A stretch of DNA of 57,753 nucleotides from Pseudanabaena sp. UWO311 (GTDB taxonomy: Bacteria > Cyanobacteriota > Cyanobacteriia > Pseudanabaenales > Pseudanabaenaceae). The position numbers were made by a program, and so were the translations under genes. Below are positions 29,848 to 39,885 of this stretch, piece after piece. Positions within the stretch are counted from its first letter, which is position 1. Each line of letters opens with the position of its first letter. The stretch lies in contig NZ_SJEE01000034.1 of NCBI RefSeq assembly GCF_006937785.1, forward strand, positions 1-57,753. The letters run 5' to 3'. A model generated the notes under the pieces. The model saw only the letters and a program-made list of their open reading frames with translations, made no database searches and was not told the origin of the DNA.

Positions 29848-30438
29848 TTAGTCACGAAATGCGATTCGACCAGTTTTCGGTAAGCTAAAAGCGAGAAAAG
29901 AGAAGAAGTACAACATATAAACAATTCCCCCCACTGCGCCGACAAAAGCTAAGTTCTCGACAGGAACCCCATTATGAAATGTAGCGCTAAAACTCAGTGG
30001 TGGCTCAAACCAAATTTTGCAAATGTCACTCAGTTGCTCAGCATTCATAAACGCACAGTTAGCAAATATTAGCCGAAATACCACGCTTAAAGAGCAATAA
30101 ACCGTTGTAGCCCATCGCCATCCCAAATAAACTTGCTTAAGACCTTGGCGTGAAGCTCCAATATCTTCGTTTAAATCTTGCCAAAACCAGAGTGCAAATA
30201 CGATTAAAACCGCAGCCACTATGCCCGATATATAAGATACACCTAAGCTACCGATCGCTAAATAAATAGTAATCAATACCAGACTGGCAACGCGCCAATA
30301 CAAAAGTAGCGATCTCTTGATCGCTTCACTGCGACTTCGTAAAGCCCAGACCAATAGACCGAAGGGGATAACCAAGATAAATAGCAGAGCTAATCGATAG
30401 TCTAGCCATACAAGTTGACGAATAAGGGTTGCATCCAT
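29848..30438 (-). CDS. DUF3177 family membrane protein
   Basis: 196 aa, with about four to five membrane segments: residues about 14-32 (LALLFILVIPFGLLVWAL), 45-65, 66-84, and a C-terminal 'VGGIVYMLYFFSFLAFSLP'. The N-terminal 'LIRQLVWLDYRLALLF' and the middle 'FALWFWQDLNEDI' are typical of DUF3177, a cyanobacterial family of unknown function. It is probably in the inner or thylakoid membrane. Convergent with nadK, divergent from nothing nearby. Confidence 0.8.
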   Translation of the reverse strand: MDATLIRQLVWLDYRLALLFILVIPFGLLVWALRSRSEAIKRSLLLYWRVASLVLITIYLAIGSLGVSYISGIVAAVLIVFALWFWQDLNEDIGASRQGLKQVYLGWRWATTVYCSLSVVFRLIFANCAFMNAEQLSDICKIWFEPPLSFSATFHNGVPVENLAFVGAVGGIVYMLYFFSFLAFSLPKTGRIAFRD

Positions 30439-30673
30439 AAAAGCAAAAATTTCTGACCAGATCTTCCAGTTTATGTTACTATACTAACTTGCAATAAATA
30501 AGCTTAAATGAATAGCTATATTTGTTCCAAAAATTCTATAAAATAGCGCAACAAAAATAGCGAGATTCAAACTGGTAGGTTTAAATCTCGCTACAAATGG
30601 GCTTAACGAAACATCTATGTTGCTGCTTTTAGCTTCTCAAAGAAGCATTTTTTCCACATCAGCTAAATAGCTT

Positions 30674-30718
30674 AAACAAAAAGAAAGGGAATGCTCATCA
30701 TTCCCTTTCTTTTTGTTT
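30674..30718. terminator. Perfect 20-bp hairpin
   Basis: Arms 30674-30693 and 30699-30718 (AAACAAAAAGAAAGGGAATG and its exact reverse complement) enclose CTCAT. The A-rich start and T-rich end suit termination in both directions. Confidence 0.75.
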
Positions 30719-30761
30719 GCCAACATCAAAAACTGCAATGAGAGAGATAGCTAGGAAAATC

Positions 30762-30816
30762 AAAACCCAAATAAGTGAAGGCGGCACGAAGTGCCGCCTT
30801 CACTTATTTGGGTTTT
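30762..30816. terminator. Perfect 26-bp hairpin with GGCAC-GAA-GTGCC tip
   Basis: Arms 30762-30787 and 30791-30816 are exact reverse complements, A-rich at the base (AAAACCC) and T-rich on the other side. It lies just downstream of the leftward 142-aa gene. The outer AAAACCCAAA also starts the hairpin at 48843. Confidence 0.85.
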
Positions 30817-30847
30817 ATGTCCTAATCAAAACTTAATATTGCTATAG

Positions 30848-31276
30848 CTACTTATGTAGCCATTCGCCCCCATGAAATCGCCAACGCGGAAAGATAATTC
30901 GCATGAGTGTTTGTGAGGCTGTAAAAACTGTTAGCCAAATACAGGCATAGTGGAATAAAAATTTGTCAAGAGGGATGTCAATCAGCCATCCTATATTCAA
31001 GATATTGTTAATCAAAAATCTGAAGGGAACATAAAAGAAGAAGGCTTCCCAAATACCTGCACCTAATTGCAAAGTCGCTGGCCAATCATGATCCCAACGG
31101 AGAGTTTGCAATTGATTGTAAATAATATCCCACAGGCAGCCTAAAACTGCGATCGCTAATAGCACCTGAAAATAGACTAATTCACCGTTGAGGCTAAAGG
31201 GAATAGTTACGAGTACCCCCAATGTCCCTAAAAGTAAGATCCGAGTTTGCCATCTTCCGATTAATGTAGGAGTCAT
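30848..31276 (-). CDS. Hypothetical four-helix membrane protein
   Basis: 142 aa. Membrane segments at about residues 11-28 (RILLLGTLGVLVTIPFSL), 31-48 (YFQVLLAIAVLGCLWDII), 67-84 and 104-126. It ends 'RWRFHGGEWLHK'. No catalytic motif. It resembles uncharacterised cyanobacterial membrane proteins. It is divergent from the FHA-domain gene at 31331 and followed by strong hairpins. Function unknown. Confidence 0.7.
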   Translation of the reverse strand: MTPTLIGRWQTRILLLGTLGVLVTIPFSLNGELVYFQVLLAIAVLGCLWDIIYNQLQTLRWDHDWPATLQLGAGIWEAFFFYVPFRFLINNILNIGWLIDIPLDKFLFHYACIWLTVFTASQTLMRIIFPRWRFHGGEWLHK

Positions 31277-31330
31277 AATCTTATCTTGTGCTATCTATAT
31301 ATTTGAAATTAAGCAGCTTTAAAAGCAATT

Positions 31331-31807
31331 ATGTCAGAACTAACCTTGGCTTGGGTAGAAGCAGGAATTACCAAAAGTTATCATATTGGTCTGACAATGG
31401 CGCGTATTGGTCGAGATCCTGCAAGGTGCGATTTAGTTTTAGCTCATCCCACAATATCGGGGTTGCATGTGGTGATTTATTTCGATTCAATGAAACAGAG
31501 TTTTTGGATTAGAAATATGCGCGAATCTAATCCACCAATGGTCGATGGGCAAAGTTTATCAAAGGGAGAACGCGAATTGAATGTGAATATGGCGATCTCG
31601 TTAGGTCAACAAATATTACAAATCACCAAAATTGATATTGATTTACCCATTTCTCCCCAGAGAAATCCTGATCATGTTTATGGATTGCAATGCCCCAATT
31701 TAAAATGTGCAAAAGTTTCACCCTACGAACGAATTACATTAGTATGTCCTTGGTGTGGCACTTCACTAGCTGGAGCTGCTAGCAGTATTTTACCGTCTAA
31801 AAGATGA
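31331..31807 (+). CDS. FHA-domain protein with C-terminal zinc-ribbon-like motif
   Basis: 158 aa. The FHA phosphopeptide-binding domain covers about residues 20-100: 'MARIGRDPARCDLVLAHPTI' (G-R core), then 'SGLHVVIYFD' (S-x-x-H) and 'FWIRNMRESNPPMVDGQ' (the N-x-x-P-x-V-D-G variant of NG). The last third has four cysteines: QCPNLKCAKVS and VCPWCG, like a zinc ribbon. A signalling adaptor read-out of Ser/Thr phosphorylation is likely. It lies 56 bp before the second FHA gene, same strand, so they probably form an operon. Confidence 0.82.
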   Translation: MSELTLAWVEAGITKSYHIGLTMARIGRDPARCDLVLAHPTISGLHVVIYFDSMKQSFWIRNMRESNPPMVDGQSLSKGERELNVNMAISLGQQILQITKIDIDLPISPQRNPDHVYGLQCPNLKCAKVSPYERITLVCPWCGTSLAGAASSILPSKR

Positions 31808-31863
31808 GATGTGGCGATTCGCACGACCCCTCATCTTTAGAATAGCTTGATAATTAGAAGACT

Positions 31864-33870
31864 ATGCAAATCTCCGTTCAGTTAAGTTGGCTAGAAATAG
31901 CTACCAATCAGCCGCAATCTTTGCTGCTGAGGTTACCGATCGCTATAGGTAAAGAAGCAACTTCCTTGCCAGAGAGTCTAGATGGAAATCAAGTAGAACA
32001 AGTAATACTCAGCGATCGCTCAGTGTCGCGATATCATGCATTGCTAATTTTTGAGCAAGGAAATGTCGTAGTTATTGATCAAAATAGCACTAATGGAATG
32101 TTAGTCAATGGGGTTTTGATTGATCGGAGTAGAGAACTTCGCAAGGTTCTAGCAAGTGGCGATCGCCTCACGATTGGACGCTATGAAATTGCGATCGCTT
32201 TTGATTTGCCATCTACAAAGCAAACAATTATTACAGGACCGTCAAATAGCTCAGTCAAGCCGATCGCAGCGCCTACGATTTTATTTAACCCTAACACAGG
32301 CTTACCTCAAGCAAATGTCACTCAGCCTAGTTTAGCTAGCTCTTCTAGTTTCCCGCCAGACTTCTTTCAATTACCGATTGTGGAAGTACAATCTTTGCAT
32401 CGCACAGGACTGCCTGTATATGAGACAACTTACGGAGCGATCGGGGGAGGATTGGGAAGTTATATTTGGACAGACTATTTGCGGATTTTTGGTGTAGCGG
32501 CTGACCAAATCGTAGCGCTGGGGCTAGAACCTGAACCCTATGCGCGTTATAAACGCCTCTGTCTCAATTCGCAGATTCCCTTGCACGAAAGGTTGCGTTC
32601 TAATTCCGATTCCTGTCCAGATAATATTTGGGGGTTTCCTAGCTATGCATGGCGCGAGGCTTGGCATGACTTAACTCGTGGGAAGCTCTCTCAGGCTTGC
32701 AAATATCTTTGGAAAGTCTTTGCCGAACCTGATTTAGCGGAAACCTACACACCGCGATCGGGAAATGTGTTCGATTCGATTGATCGCGAAGCAAGGCGAA
32801 TCGGTTGGGACAAAATTTATTGTTATGGGCGAGTTCGTTCAATCCGCAAAACTAATGATGGACGCTATGCGATCGCCTATTCTCTTGGTCAAGGCAATCA
32901 TGCCTTTCTGATAGTCAAGTATCTGCATTTAGCAATGGGATATGCGGCAATTCAATTCTTGCCAGACTTACAAGCCTATCGTAGTCAAACGGAAGACTTT
33001 CTCGCAGTCGTGAATGGTTATGAAGAACATGAGCATATTTATCAACATTTGGAAAATCATGGCGGCACAGTCTTAATTCGTGGACGTGGCATTGTTGCTT
33101 CACGTATTGTGCAGCGTATTTCTGAAATCAGGCAGCGATCGCCTCAGCAAAAAATTAATCTCTTGCACCTAATGCGATCGCCAAAAGCCCAAGGCAATAG
33201 TTATGGTCGTGCTCAGCGTCCGATCAAGAATCATTATGAATTTCAACCTTTTAACTGGCCCAAGGCTTGTTGGGGTGGAGATTTACGCGCATTACTCGAA
33301 GCATCTGATCCGCAGACTCGTCAAGCTTTGCTCAAGGATTGGGGTGGCACAACTACTGCTGATCGCTCTGACTGGAAACAAATTGTGCAATCTGGATTGA
33401 ATGAGGGTTGGTATCAGATTACGTTTGGTGATGTCGAAAAGGTCGAACAACTCCCCGATCGACGAACTGCTACATATATTCGTCCCCGCCAAATGGAAGG
33501 AATCTTGCAGTTAACAGCAGATTTTATTATTGATGCAACTGGTTTAGATGCCAAAGTGGAGACCAATCCCCTTTATGCTGATCTACTCGATTGTTACAGC
33601 ATTCCTGTCAATGCTCTGGGCAGATTAAATGTGACTAATGATTTTGAGATTGCAGAACTGCGTAATGACGGTGGTGGTAGAGTTTATGCATCAGGCGCAG
33701 CCACTTTAGGTAGCTCCTATGCCGCAGTTGATAGCTTTTTGGGTTTGCAGTTTGCGGCTTTGCGATCGGTTGATAGTTTAATTACATCTCGCGCTCCCCA
33801 GTTGCGTTATCTTAACGGTTGGAATTCTCTTGCTCAATGGTTGAAATGGATAAAAAATCAAGCGCCTTAA
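31864..33870 (+). CDS. FHA domain fused to an oxidoreductase-like (FAD/NAD(P)-binding) region
   Basis: 668 aa. N-terminal FHA: 'SDRSVSRYHALLIFEQGNVV' (S-R-x-H), 'IDQNSTNGMLVNG' (NG), about residues 55-110. A Ser/Pro-rich linker (about 120-165) follows. The rest, from 'PVYETTYGAIGGGLGSYIW', looks like a flavoprotein monooxygenase-type fold: 'GGGLGS' is a plausible dinucleotide loop, 'VLIRGRGIVASRIVQRI' another, and 'QLTADFIIDATGLDAKVE' resembles the ATG motif of FAD enzymes, with 'VYASGAATLGSSYAAVDSF' near the end. Substrate unknown. The fusion is unusual; the enzyme part is assigned from motifs only. Convergent with the GGDEF-EAL gene, 3 bp apart. Confidence 0.72.
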   Translation: MQISVQLSWLEIATNQPQSLLLRLPIAIGKEATSLPESLDGNQVEQVILSDRSVSRYHALLIFEQGNVVVIDQNSTNGMLVNGVLIDRSRELRKVLASGDRLTIGRYEIAIAFDLPSTKQTIITGPSNSSVKPIAAPTILFNPNTGLPQANVTQPSLASSSSFPPDFFQLPIVEVQSLHRTGLPVYETTYGAIGGGLGSYIWTDYLRIFGVAADQIVALGLEPEPYARYKRLCLNSQIPLHERLRSNSDSCPDNIWGFPSYAWREAWHDLTRGKLSQACKYLWKVFAEPDLAETYTPRSGNVFDSIDREARRIGWDKIYCYGRVRSIRKTNDGRYAIAYSLGQGNHAFLIVKYLHLAMGYAAIQFLPDLQAYRSQTEDFLAVVNGYEEHEHIYQHLENHGGTVLIRGRGIVASRIVQRISEIRQRSPQQKINLLHLMRSPKAQGNSYGRAQRPIKNHYEFQPFNWPKACWGGDLRALLEASDPQTRQALLKDWGGTTTADRSDWKQIVQSGLNEGWYQITFGDVEKVEQLPDRRTATYIRPRQMEGILQLTADFIIDATGLDAKVETNPLYADLLDCYSIPVNALGRLNVTNDFEIAELRNDGGGRVYASGAATLGSSYAAVDSFLGLQFAALRSVDSLITSRAPQLRYLNGWNSLAQWLKWIKNQAP

Positions 33871-33873
33871 AGA

Positions 33874-35679
33874 TTAGAATTGCGGAAACCCTTTAATTAA
33901 TAAATCTCTAGCTGCCACAGCATCAACAGGTCTAGAAAACAAATATCCTTGACAAAACTCACATTCTAATTCTCGGATCTGATCTAGCTGTTCTTTCGTT
34001 TCTACTCCTTCTGCGATCGTCAACATACCCAAACTCTTAGCCAGTGCAATAATAGCCTTAACAATCTCGGTGTTTTTGCCATTTTTGCCCATTCTCAATA
34101 CAAAGGAGCGATCAATTTTAAGATGGTTAATTGGGAGACGATGCAGATAACTTAAAGAGGAATAACCAGTACCAAAATCATCAATGCTTAATTGAATATG
34201 GCGATCGCGTAATTGCGAAATAATTTTGCCCGCAAATTCGGCATTCTCCATAATGTCGCTTTCCGTGATTTCTAGCCTTAAGGAACTTCCATTAATTCCT
34301 ACTTCTTGAAGAATATTGTCAATTTGCTGGAGCAAGTTAAAACTCATAAAATGCTTTACAGAGAGATTAACACTCATTGTTAAAGACTCATTGGCAATAC
34401 CTTCATCTCGCCAATCACGTAGTTGTTGACAAGCTTGGCGTAATACAAATAAATCAATCGCCATTACCAAGGCAGTTTCTTCAGCGATCGGGATAAACTT
34501 ATTGGGAGAAACTAAATTTTTGCCTGGATGATTCCATCGAACTAGCGCCTCAAAAGAGCTGATTTGGTTAGTATCTAAACTAATGATTGGCTGATAATAA
34601 GCCACCAGTTCATTGCGCTCTAAGGCATGTCTCAGCTCAGATTCTAGCTGAAAGTTATGGAGAGCACGGCTATGCATTGTTTGCTCAAATACTTGATAGC
34701 AAGCTTTTCCATTCGCTTTTGCTCGATACATTGCTGTGTCCGCATCTCGCAAAATATGTTCGGGTTGCTTGTAAATATCACTACCCATAGCAATACCAAT
34801 ACTGACATTCGTAAATACTTGATAGTCGCCAATTTGAAATGGGGCGGCTAATTCTCCCAGAATATTGTTAGCAATTTTGATTGCGTCAGAGTTCTTTTCG
34901 ACATCTGGCAATAAGATAGCAAACTCATCTCCTCCTAAACGACAAAGCATTGTACCAGGGCGAACACAAAGCTCAATTCTTCTAGATATCGAGACCAATA
35001 GCTGATCACCAACTAAGTGCCCTAAAGAATCGTTAACAGCTTGAAAGCGATCGCAGTCTAAAAACAAAACCGCAAAAAGATAGCCAGCCTTTTGGTTGAC
35101 TTGTTGGAGTAATTGCTCCAAACGTTTCATAAACCAAGTTCGATTTGGTAACCCCGTAAGCACATCATGTAAGGCAAGATGCAACAAACGCTCTTGAACT
35201 TGCAAGCGTTCAGCAATTTCCTGCTCCAATTGAGCAGTCCTCTGGCGTACACGCTGTTCTAGTTCAGAATTTAGTTGGCTAATTTCTTTTTGGGCTGCAC
35301 GTAAACTTAAATGGGTTTGAATGCGGGCTAAAACTTCTTCTAATTGAAATGGTTTAGTGATGTAGTCCACCCCCCCAACACTAAAAGCCTTCACTTTATC
35401 TAATACTTCATCCAAAGCACTTAAGAAAATCACGGGAATATCACAGGTTTGCTCATTCGCTTTTAGCCTCTGACAAACTTCATAGCCATCAACATTTGGC
35501 ATCATAATGTCTAGCAAAATCAAATCTGGTTTGGCAGCTTGGGCTACTGTCAGAGCCATTAATCCTTCAGTGACACTACGGACTTTATAGCCTTGCTCAG
35601 TCAACGTTGTCGATAGAAATCGCAAGTTGTTTGGCATATCATCAACTATTAATATATCGCCACTATAGTTTCTAGTCAT
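33874..35679 (-). CDS. Response regulator with GGDEF and EAL domains
   Basis: 601 aa. REC domain residues 1-125, with phospho-acceptor in 'PDLILLDIMMPNVDGYE' and 'KPF' later. A short coiled coil joins it to GGDEF (about 165-335) with the intact active site 'RLGGDEFAILLPD'. EAL (about 345-595) has 'EALVRWNHP' and 'DDFGTGYSSLSYL', so the metal and catalytic acids appear kept. It can in principle make and break c-di-GMP; which one dominates is not predictable. It lies 32 bp after the hybrid kinase gene, so the kinase at 35712 is its probable partner. Confidence 0.92.
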   Translation of the reverse strand: MTRNYSGDILIVDDMPNNLRFLSTTLTEQGYKVRSVTEGLMALTVAQAAKPDLILLDIMMPNVDGYEVCQRLKANEQTCDIPVIFLSALDEVLDKVKAFSVGGVDYITKPFQLEEVLARIQTHLSLRAAQKEISQLNSELEQRVRQRTAQLEQEIAERLQVQERLLHLALHDVLTGLPNRTWFMKRLEQLLQQVNQKAGYLFAVLFLDCDRFQAVNDSLGHLVGDQLLVSISRRIELCVRPGTMLCRLGGDEFAILLPDVEKNSDAIKIANNILGELAAPFQIGDYQVFTNVSIGIAMGSDIYKQPEHILRDADTAMYRAKANGKACYQVFEQTMHSRALHNFQLESELRHALERNELVAYYQPIISLDTNQISSFEALVRWNHPGKNLVSPNKFIPIAEETALVMAIDLFVLRQACQQLRDWRDEGIANESLTMSVNLSVKHFMSFNLLQQIDNILQEVGINGSSLRLEITESDIMENAEFAGKIISQLRDRHIQLSIDDFGTGYSSLSYLHRLPINHLKIDRSFVLRMGKNGKNTEIVKAIIALAKSLGMLTIAEGVETKEQLDQIRELECEFCQGYLFSRPVDAVAARDLLIKGFPQF

Positions 35680-35711
35680 TATTTATTCGTATCCATATGG
35701 CGATCATTTAA

Positions 35712-38700
35712 CTATTTGCCAAAAACCTGCTGAGTCGAATCCATGATTTGATTGTAGCAAAAATTATCGATAAGACTGATTAAAGCATGAATTAAAATAG
35801 TATTGTTTTCTGGTATTGATTTGATCAATTCAGTAATTAAATCATTGTCAGCTAGCATTGCCGCTTGATGGAGTTCCTTAATCCAACTATCAGGCATTTG
35901 TAATAAAGAGTTCTTGAGATTAGCTTCTAAAGTTTCTAGATCATCTGATGCCCTGTCAGTAAGACGACGATTGCTTTCATCTTCGTACAAATAAGTTACA
36001 CCTAGATACTCAGCCAATTTGTCAAAAATAAGTGCTTCCCGAAAAGGCTTACGCACAAAATCATCACAACCTGCGGAAAGGATAATTGTTCGTTCTTCTT
36101 CCAAGGCACTTGCCGTTAAGGCAATAATCACAGTTGCTTGCCCCTTTAAATGGGATTTAATTTGACGAGTTGCTTCATATCCATCCATAACAGGCATTCG
36201 CATATCCATCCAGATTAGGTGAGGCTCCCAGTCATTCCAAATAGCGATCGCCTCAGCACCATTTTCGGCTTCACGGACTTGGAAGCCTACAGCTTCTAAA
36301 ATTTTGACTAATAAATGCCGACTTTCCCATCGATCCTCTACGACGAGGAGGCGATACTCTGGCTGGTTGGGAGCTAAACCGATGATATAGCGATCGCTGA
36401 TTTGCCTTAATGGGACAGGAGAAGATAACGCCTCCACTGGGATATCAACTTGAAAGATACTGCCTTCACCTAACCGACTACTGACTGTAATCTGACCTCC
36501 CATGAATTGAGCAAATTTAAGACTGATAGGTAATCCTAGTCCAGTTCCTTCCGAAGACTTCTTCCCTATGTCTGTCTGTTCAAATGCTTCAAATATTTTC
36601 TCTAAATAATTGGCTGGAATACCTGCACCAGTATCTTCTATTGTAAATTTTAAGATGGTTGGGGATGGCTCTAGAGGCTGAGATGACAAATGAAAATCTG
36701 GTTCTAACGATTTAGTTACTTCACTAGTTACGCCATTAATTACATCAATGGATAGAACTATTGAGCCTTGATTGGTAAATTTGATGGCATTACTCAATAA
36801 ATTTATTAGGATTTGGCGAAGTTTTCCTTCGTCGGTACTAATCCATTGAGGAACTGCTGGCGATCGGGTGAAAATCATTTGTAATGACTTATCACTAACC
36901 TTAAGGCGAAACATTTTTTCTAATGTTTCTAGAAGATGATACAAATCAAAACTAGTGATGTTTAAGGTGATACGTCCTGATTCAATTTTAGACATATCTA
37001 AAACATCATTAATAAGTTCCAATAAATGTTCGCCACTGTCATGGATGATCTTGAGATAGGAGCGATGATTGTCTTTTACAGAGCTATCTCGCACCATCAG
37101 TTGAGTAAATCCCAAAATTGCATTTAATGGTGTTCGTAGTTCATGACTCATACTTGCTAAAAATTGCCCTTTGGCAAAACTAGCCGATTCGGCAGCTAGC
37201 TTTGCTTGATTGAGTTGTTGCTCGACTTGTTTGCTCTCTGTAATATCACGGGCGACCCAAACCACAGTCTCGGTGTCAATGGGAGAGACACTGGCATTCC
37301 ACCAAAATCCTTGCTCGGTAGAGGCAAGATAATATTCAAGACTTAGAGTTTGCTGAGTCTCTAAAACCTGTTGCACATGACTAGTAAATACTTCTGCCAG
37401 TTCGGGACAGAATAACTCCGAAGGTAGTTTGCCAATTAATTCATTTGGATCATGCCAAACTGGGTTTCTGCGCGTTTTAGGGATCTTAAGAATACGTCCT
37501 AAGCGATCGCGTACCAAGATCACTTCATCCATCGCCGCAAATAAGGCTTTCATTTCGGCATTGGTAACTCTGAGCCTTTCTTCGGCTTGTTTGTGGTCTA
37601 TGCCGATCGCGATCGCATTCGCGAGTAAATCTATAGTCTGAATATCTGTATCTAAATGTGACTGAGAAATCATCAGGATTACACCAATGATTTTACCTTT
37701 AACGATCAAAGGATGCCCTACTAGAGACACAATCCCTTTTTCCTGCAACCACAATTGATCGGTTTCGCATAGATCTGCCAAGATCTGATCAGTCAAAAGT
37801 GGCTGAAACATGCCTTGGGTAATCGACCAAATTTGGTCTTTTGTAATTAGATTAGAGAGGCGATCGCTATCTGATTTGCTATAGTTTCCTGCGCTAACTT
37901 GTAAATCTAAATCATTACCAAAAGCATTGACAGTCCAGATCTGAGCAAAAGAGACATTCATATGTCGCCATAGAGATTCGACAAAGGCTTGTAGAACCTC
38001 TTCTAATGTGAGTAGCTGTGTCGATGCAGAGCCAATCTCTGCCATTAAAATTGATAAATGCACGCGCTCTAAAAGCTCAGCTTCAACTTGTTTGCGATCG
38101 CTAATATCAAAAATCGCTCCATCTAACCACAATAATTGATCGTTTTCCGTGAAGGCTCCTTGACCTTTTTCATACAGCCAGCGAACATCGCCATGGGCAT
38201 CAATAATTCGATATTCTAAAACAAAAGGTTCTTGACAAGCCAAACTTTCCCAAATAATCCTTTCTACCATATCTTGATCTTCAGGGTGAATAATACTTGC
38301 CCAACTGCGAATTTGATTATCAATAAAGTCTTTGGAATGATAGCCAGTTAGCTCGTCAACTGCTCCACCCATAAATATCATTGTCCAATCGTGATCGTAG
38401 GCACATCGATAAACGATTCCCGAAAGATTAGAAACTAAACTGCTAAATTTCGCTTCAGACATTTGTAGTTCTGTCATCCGCTCTTGAATTCGCAATTCGA
38501 GAGATTGATTATCCCCCTCTAGTTCGTTAAAAGACTGCTTTAATTGAGCCGCCATCCGATTAAATGATTGGGAGAGTATATTTAGTTCATCAATTTCTGC
38601 TGATGGAACTTCCCGATCCAACTCACCATTTGCTAAAGCTTGACTCGCTATAGTTAAGCGTCGCAATGATTTGTTGATATATTGAGTGGTGAAAACACCT

Positions 38701-39809
38701 AAAGCGATCGCTCCAGCTAATGATAGACAAGCAAGCAAAATAGTTGTTTTTCGCTTGGCATCAAGTTGTTCTGTAAAGTCAGTCTCAGGCATTACCACGG
38801 CGATTAGCCAGTTAAGCCCATATTCATCGCGATAGGGCATTACTTTGAGAAATATACTCTTCCCTTCAACCGAAAACTTTAAATTCTGCTCTGTGTTAAT
38901 TTGCTCTAAGCTACCAACTTGTTGCTCTAGATGCTCAGTTGCCGCCCTAAGCATAGGTTGACTACTATCTTTAACTAGCAATCTCTGTATTTTTTTGCGA
39001 TCGCTATCAACTTCATAGGGCTTTTCCACAGTTGAGCTAGCTACCAATAAGCCTGAAGGTTCGAGGATAAAAGCTTGTCCTGATTTCCCAATTTTCAACT
39101 CCCCTAGAAACTTATTAATATTCTCTAAAGACAGATCAGCGCCTAAAACGCCGATTCGCTCGCCATTAGAACTATATACTGGCAAACTAGCGGTTATAAC
39201 TTGTTCAGGTAAAGTAGAATCTTGATAAATTGGACTCCAGATCGGTTTATTGCTTTGCAAAGCCGCCTGATACCAAGGACGTTGGCGGGCATCATAGAAT
39301 TCAGGTTTACCTTTAAGTCCGATCCGATTTCCTTGTGAATCAAGACTGTAATAGTAACGCTGAAGACCATCCATGTTAATCGCTAATTGAAAAGATTGTT
39401 CTGAACTTTTCTCTTTGTTCAGGCGGGTAACGCCGATAAATTCCCCAGCCTGTTCGCCTCCATAATAGATCCAGCAAACTGTGGGAAAATTCTGAATCTG
39501 ATGCCAAAGATAGCTCTCACTAGCTTTACCTTGTTTTTTTAATATTCCTTGTCGCAATGCATCAGCATTAATTTTATTAATTAAGTGAGGAGTAATAAGA
39601 TATGAAGTGAGCTTCTGTTTAATGCGATCGCTAATTTCATTTTGCAGTTGTCCGACTAAATTAGAGATCGTTTCCTGCTCACTCCGCCAAGACAGCCACG
39701 CCGTCAATCCCGATATCCCAACGATCAAGATCGCAAACTGACCGATCAGAATAAACTTAAGTGATAATTTTCGAGATTTGCGAGGCTGGACGGGGAGTCT
39801 ATCGCTCAT
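35712..39809 (-). CDS. Hybrid sensor histidine kinase (Cache-HAMP-PAS-GAF-PAS-HK-REC)
   Basis: 1365 aa. A membrane segment near residues 19-40, a periplasmic Cache-like sensor (about 60-345), a second membrane segment near 353-375, HAMP, a PAS domain (about 455-575), a GAF domain (about 590-755), another PAS (about 765-880), HisKA with 'FLASMSHELRTPLNAILGF', HATPase with 'DEGKLRQILINLLSNAIKF', 'DTGAGIP' and 'SSEGTGLGLPISL', then a REC domain with 'DMRMPVMDGYEATRQI'. The C-terminal tail is helical but has no HPt histidine. The Cache suggests a small ligand. It is the first gene of a two-gene unit with the c-di-GMP regulator. Confidence 0.93.
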   Translation of the reverse strand: MSDRLPVQPRKSRKLSLKFILIGQFAILIVGISGLTAWLSWRSEQETISNLVGQLQNEISDRIKQKLTSYLITPHLINKINADALRQGILKKQGKASESYLWHQIQNFPTVCWIYYGGEQAGEFIGVTRLNKEKSSEQSFQLAINMDGLQRYYYSLDSQGNRIGLKGKPEFYDARQRPWYQAALQSNKPIWSPIYQDSTLPEQVITASLPVYSSNGERIGVLGADLSLENINKFLGELKIGKSGQAFILEPSGLLVASSTVEKPYEVDSDRKKIQRLLVKDSSQPMLRAATEHLEQQVGSLEQINTEQNLKFSVEGKSIFLKVMPYRDEYGLNWLIAVVMPETDFTEQLDAKRKTTILLACLSLAGAIALGVFTTQYINKSLRRLTIASQALANGELDREVPSAEIDELNILSQSFNRMAAQLKQSFNELEGDNQSLELRIQERMTELQMSEAKFSSLVSNLSGIVYRCAYDHDWTMIFMGGAVDELTGYHSKDFIDNQIRSWASIIHPEDQDMVERIIWESLACQEPFVLEYRIIDAHGDVRWLYEKGQGAFTENDQLLWLDGAIFDISDRKQVEAELLERVHLSILMAEIGSASTQLLTLEEVLQAFVESLWRHMNVSFAQIWTVNAFGNDLDLQVSAGNYSKSDSDRLSNLITKDQIWSITQGMFQPLLTDQILADLCETDQLWLQEKGIVSLVGHPLIVKGKIIGVILMISQSHLDTDIQTIDLLANAIAIGIDHKQAEERLRVTNAEMKALFAAMDEVILVRDRLGRILKIPKTRRNPVWHDPNELIGKLPSELFCPELAEVFTSHVQQVLETQQTLSLEYYLASTEQGFWWNASVSPIDTETVVWVARDITESKQVEQQLNQAKLAAESASFAKGQFLASMSHELRTPLNAILGFTQLMVRDSSVKDNHRSYLKIIHDSGEHLLELINDVLDMSKIESGRITLNITSFDLYHLLETLEKMFRLKVSDKSLQMIFTRSPAVPQWISTDEGKLRQILINLLSNAIKFTNQGSIVLSIDVINGVTSEVTKSLEPDFHLSSQPLEPSPTILKFTIEDTGAGIPANYLEKIFEAFEQTDIGKKSSEGTGLGLPISLKFAQFMGGQITVSSRLGEGSIFQVDIPVEALSSPVPLRQISDRYIIGLAPNQPEYRLLVVEDRWESRHLLVKILEAVGFQVREAENGAEAIAIWNDWEPHLIWMDMRMPVMDGYEATRQIKSHLKGQATVIIALTASALEEERTIILSAGCDDFVRKPFREALIFDKLAEYLGVTYLYEDESNRRLTDRASDDLETLEANLKNSLLQMPDSWIKELHQAAMLADNDLITELIKSIPENNTILIHALISLIDNFCYNQIMDSTQQVFGK

Positions 39810-39885
39810 TATTTTGTTCTGAACTTAATTAGTAGAGAGTTTAAATCCTTCTTTAATTCCTCAGTTTTTGTGAAAAGACAAAAAA

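Larger units (their letters stand above)
30439..30847. other. Intergenic region rich in hairpins
   Basis: 409 bp without a plausible gene. Four stems are seen: about 30554-30589 (arms TAGCGAGATT.. and ..AATCTCGCTA, one mismatch), a small GCTTCT-CAA-AGAAGC near 30631-30646 followed by ATTTTTT, a perfect 20-bp stem at 30674-30718, and a perfect 26-bp stem at 30762-30816. The left end must hold the promoter of the DUF3177 gene. The last hairpins suit the end of the gene at 30848, transcribed leftward. Confidence 0.65.

Noticed and set aside
35712-36000. HPt domain at the C-terminus of the hybrid kinase
   Set aside because: The helical tail lacks the expected phospho-accepting histidine motif.
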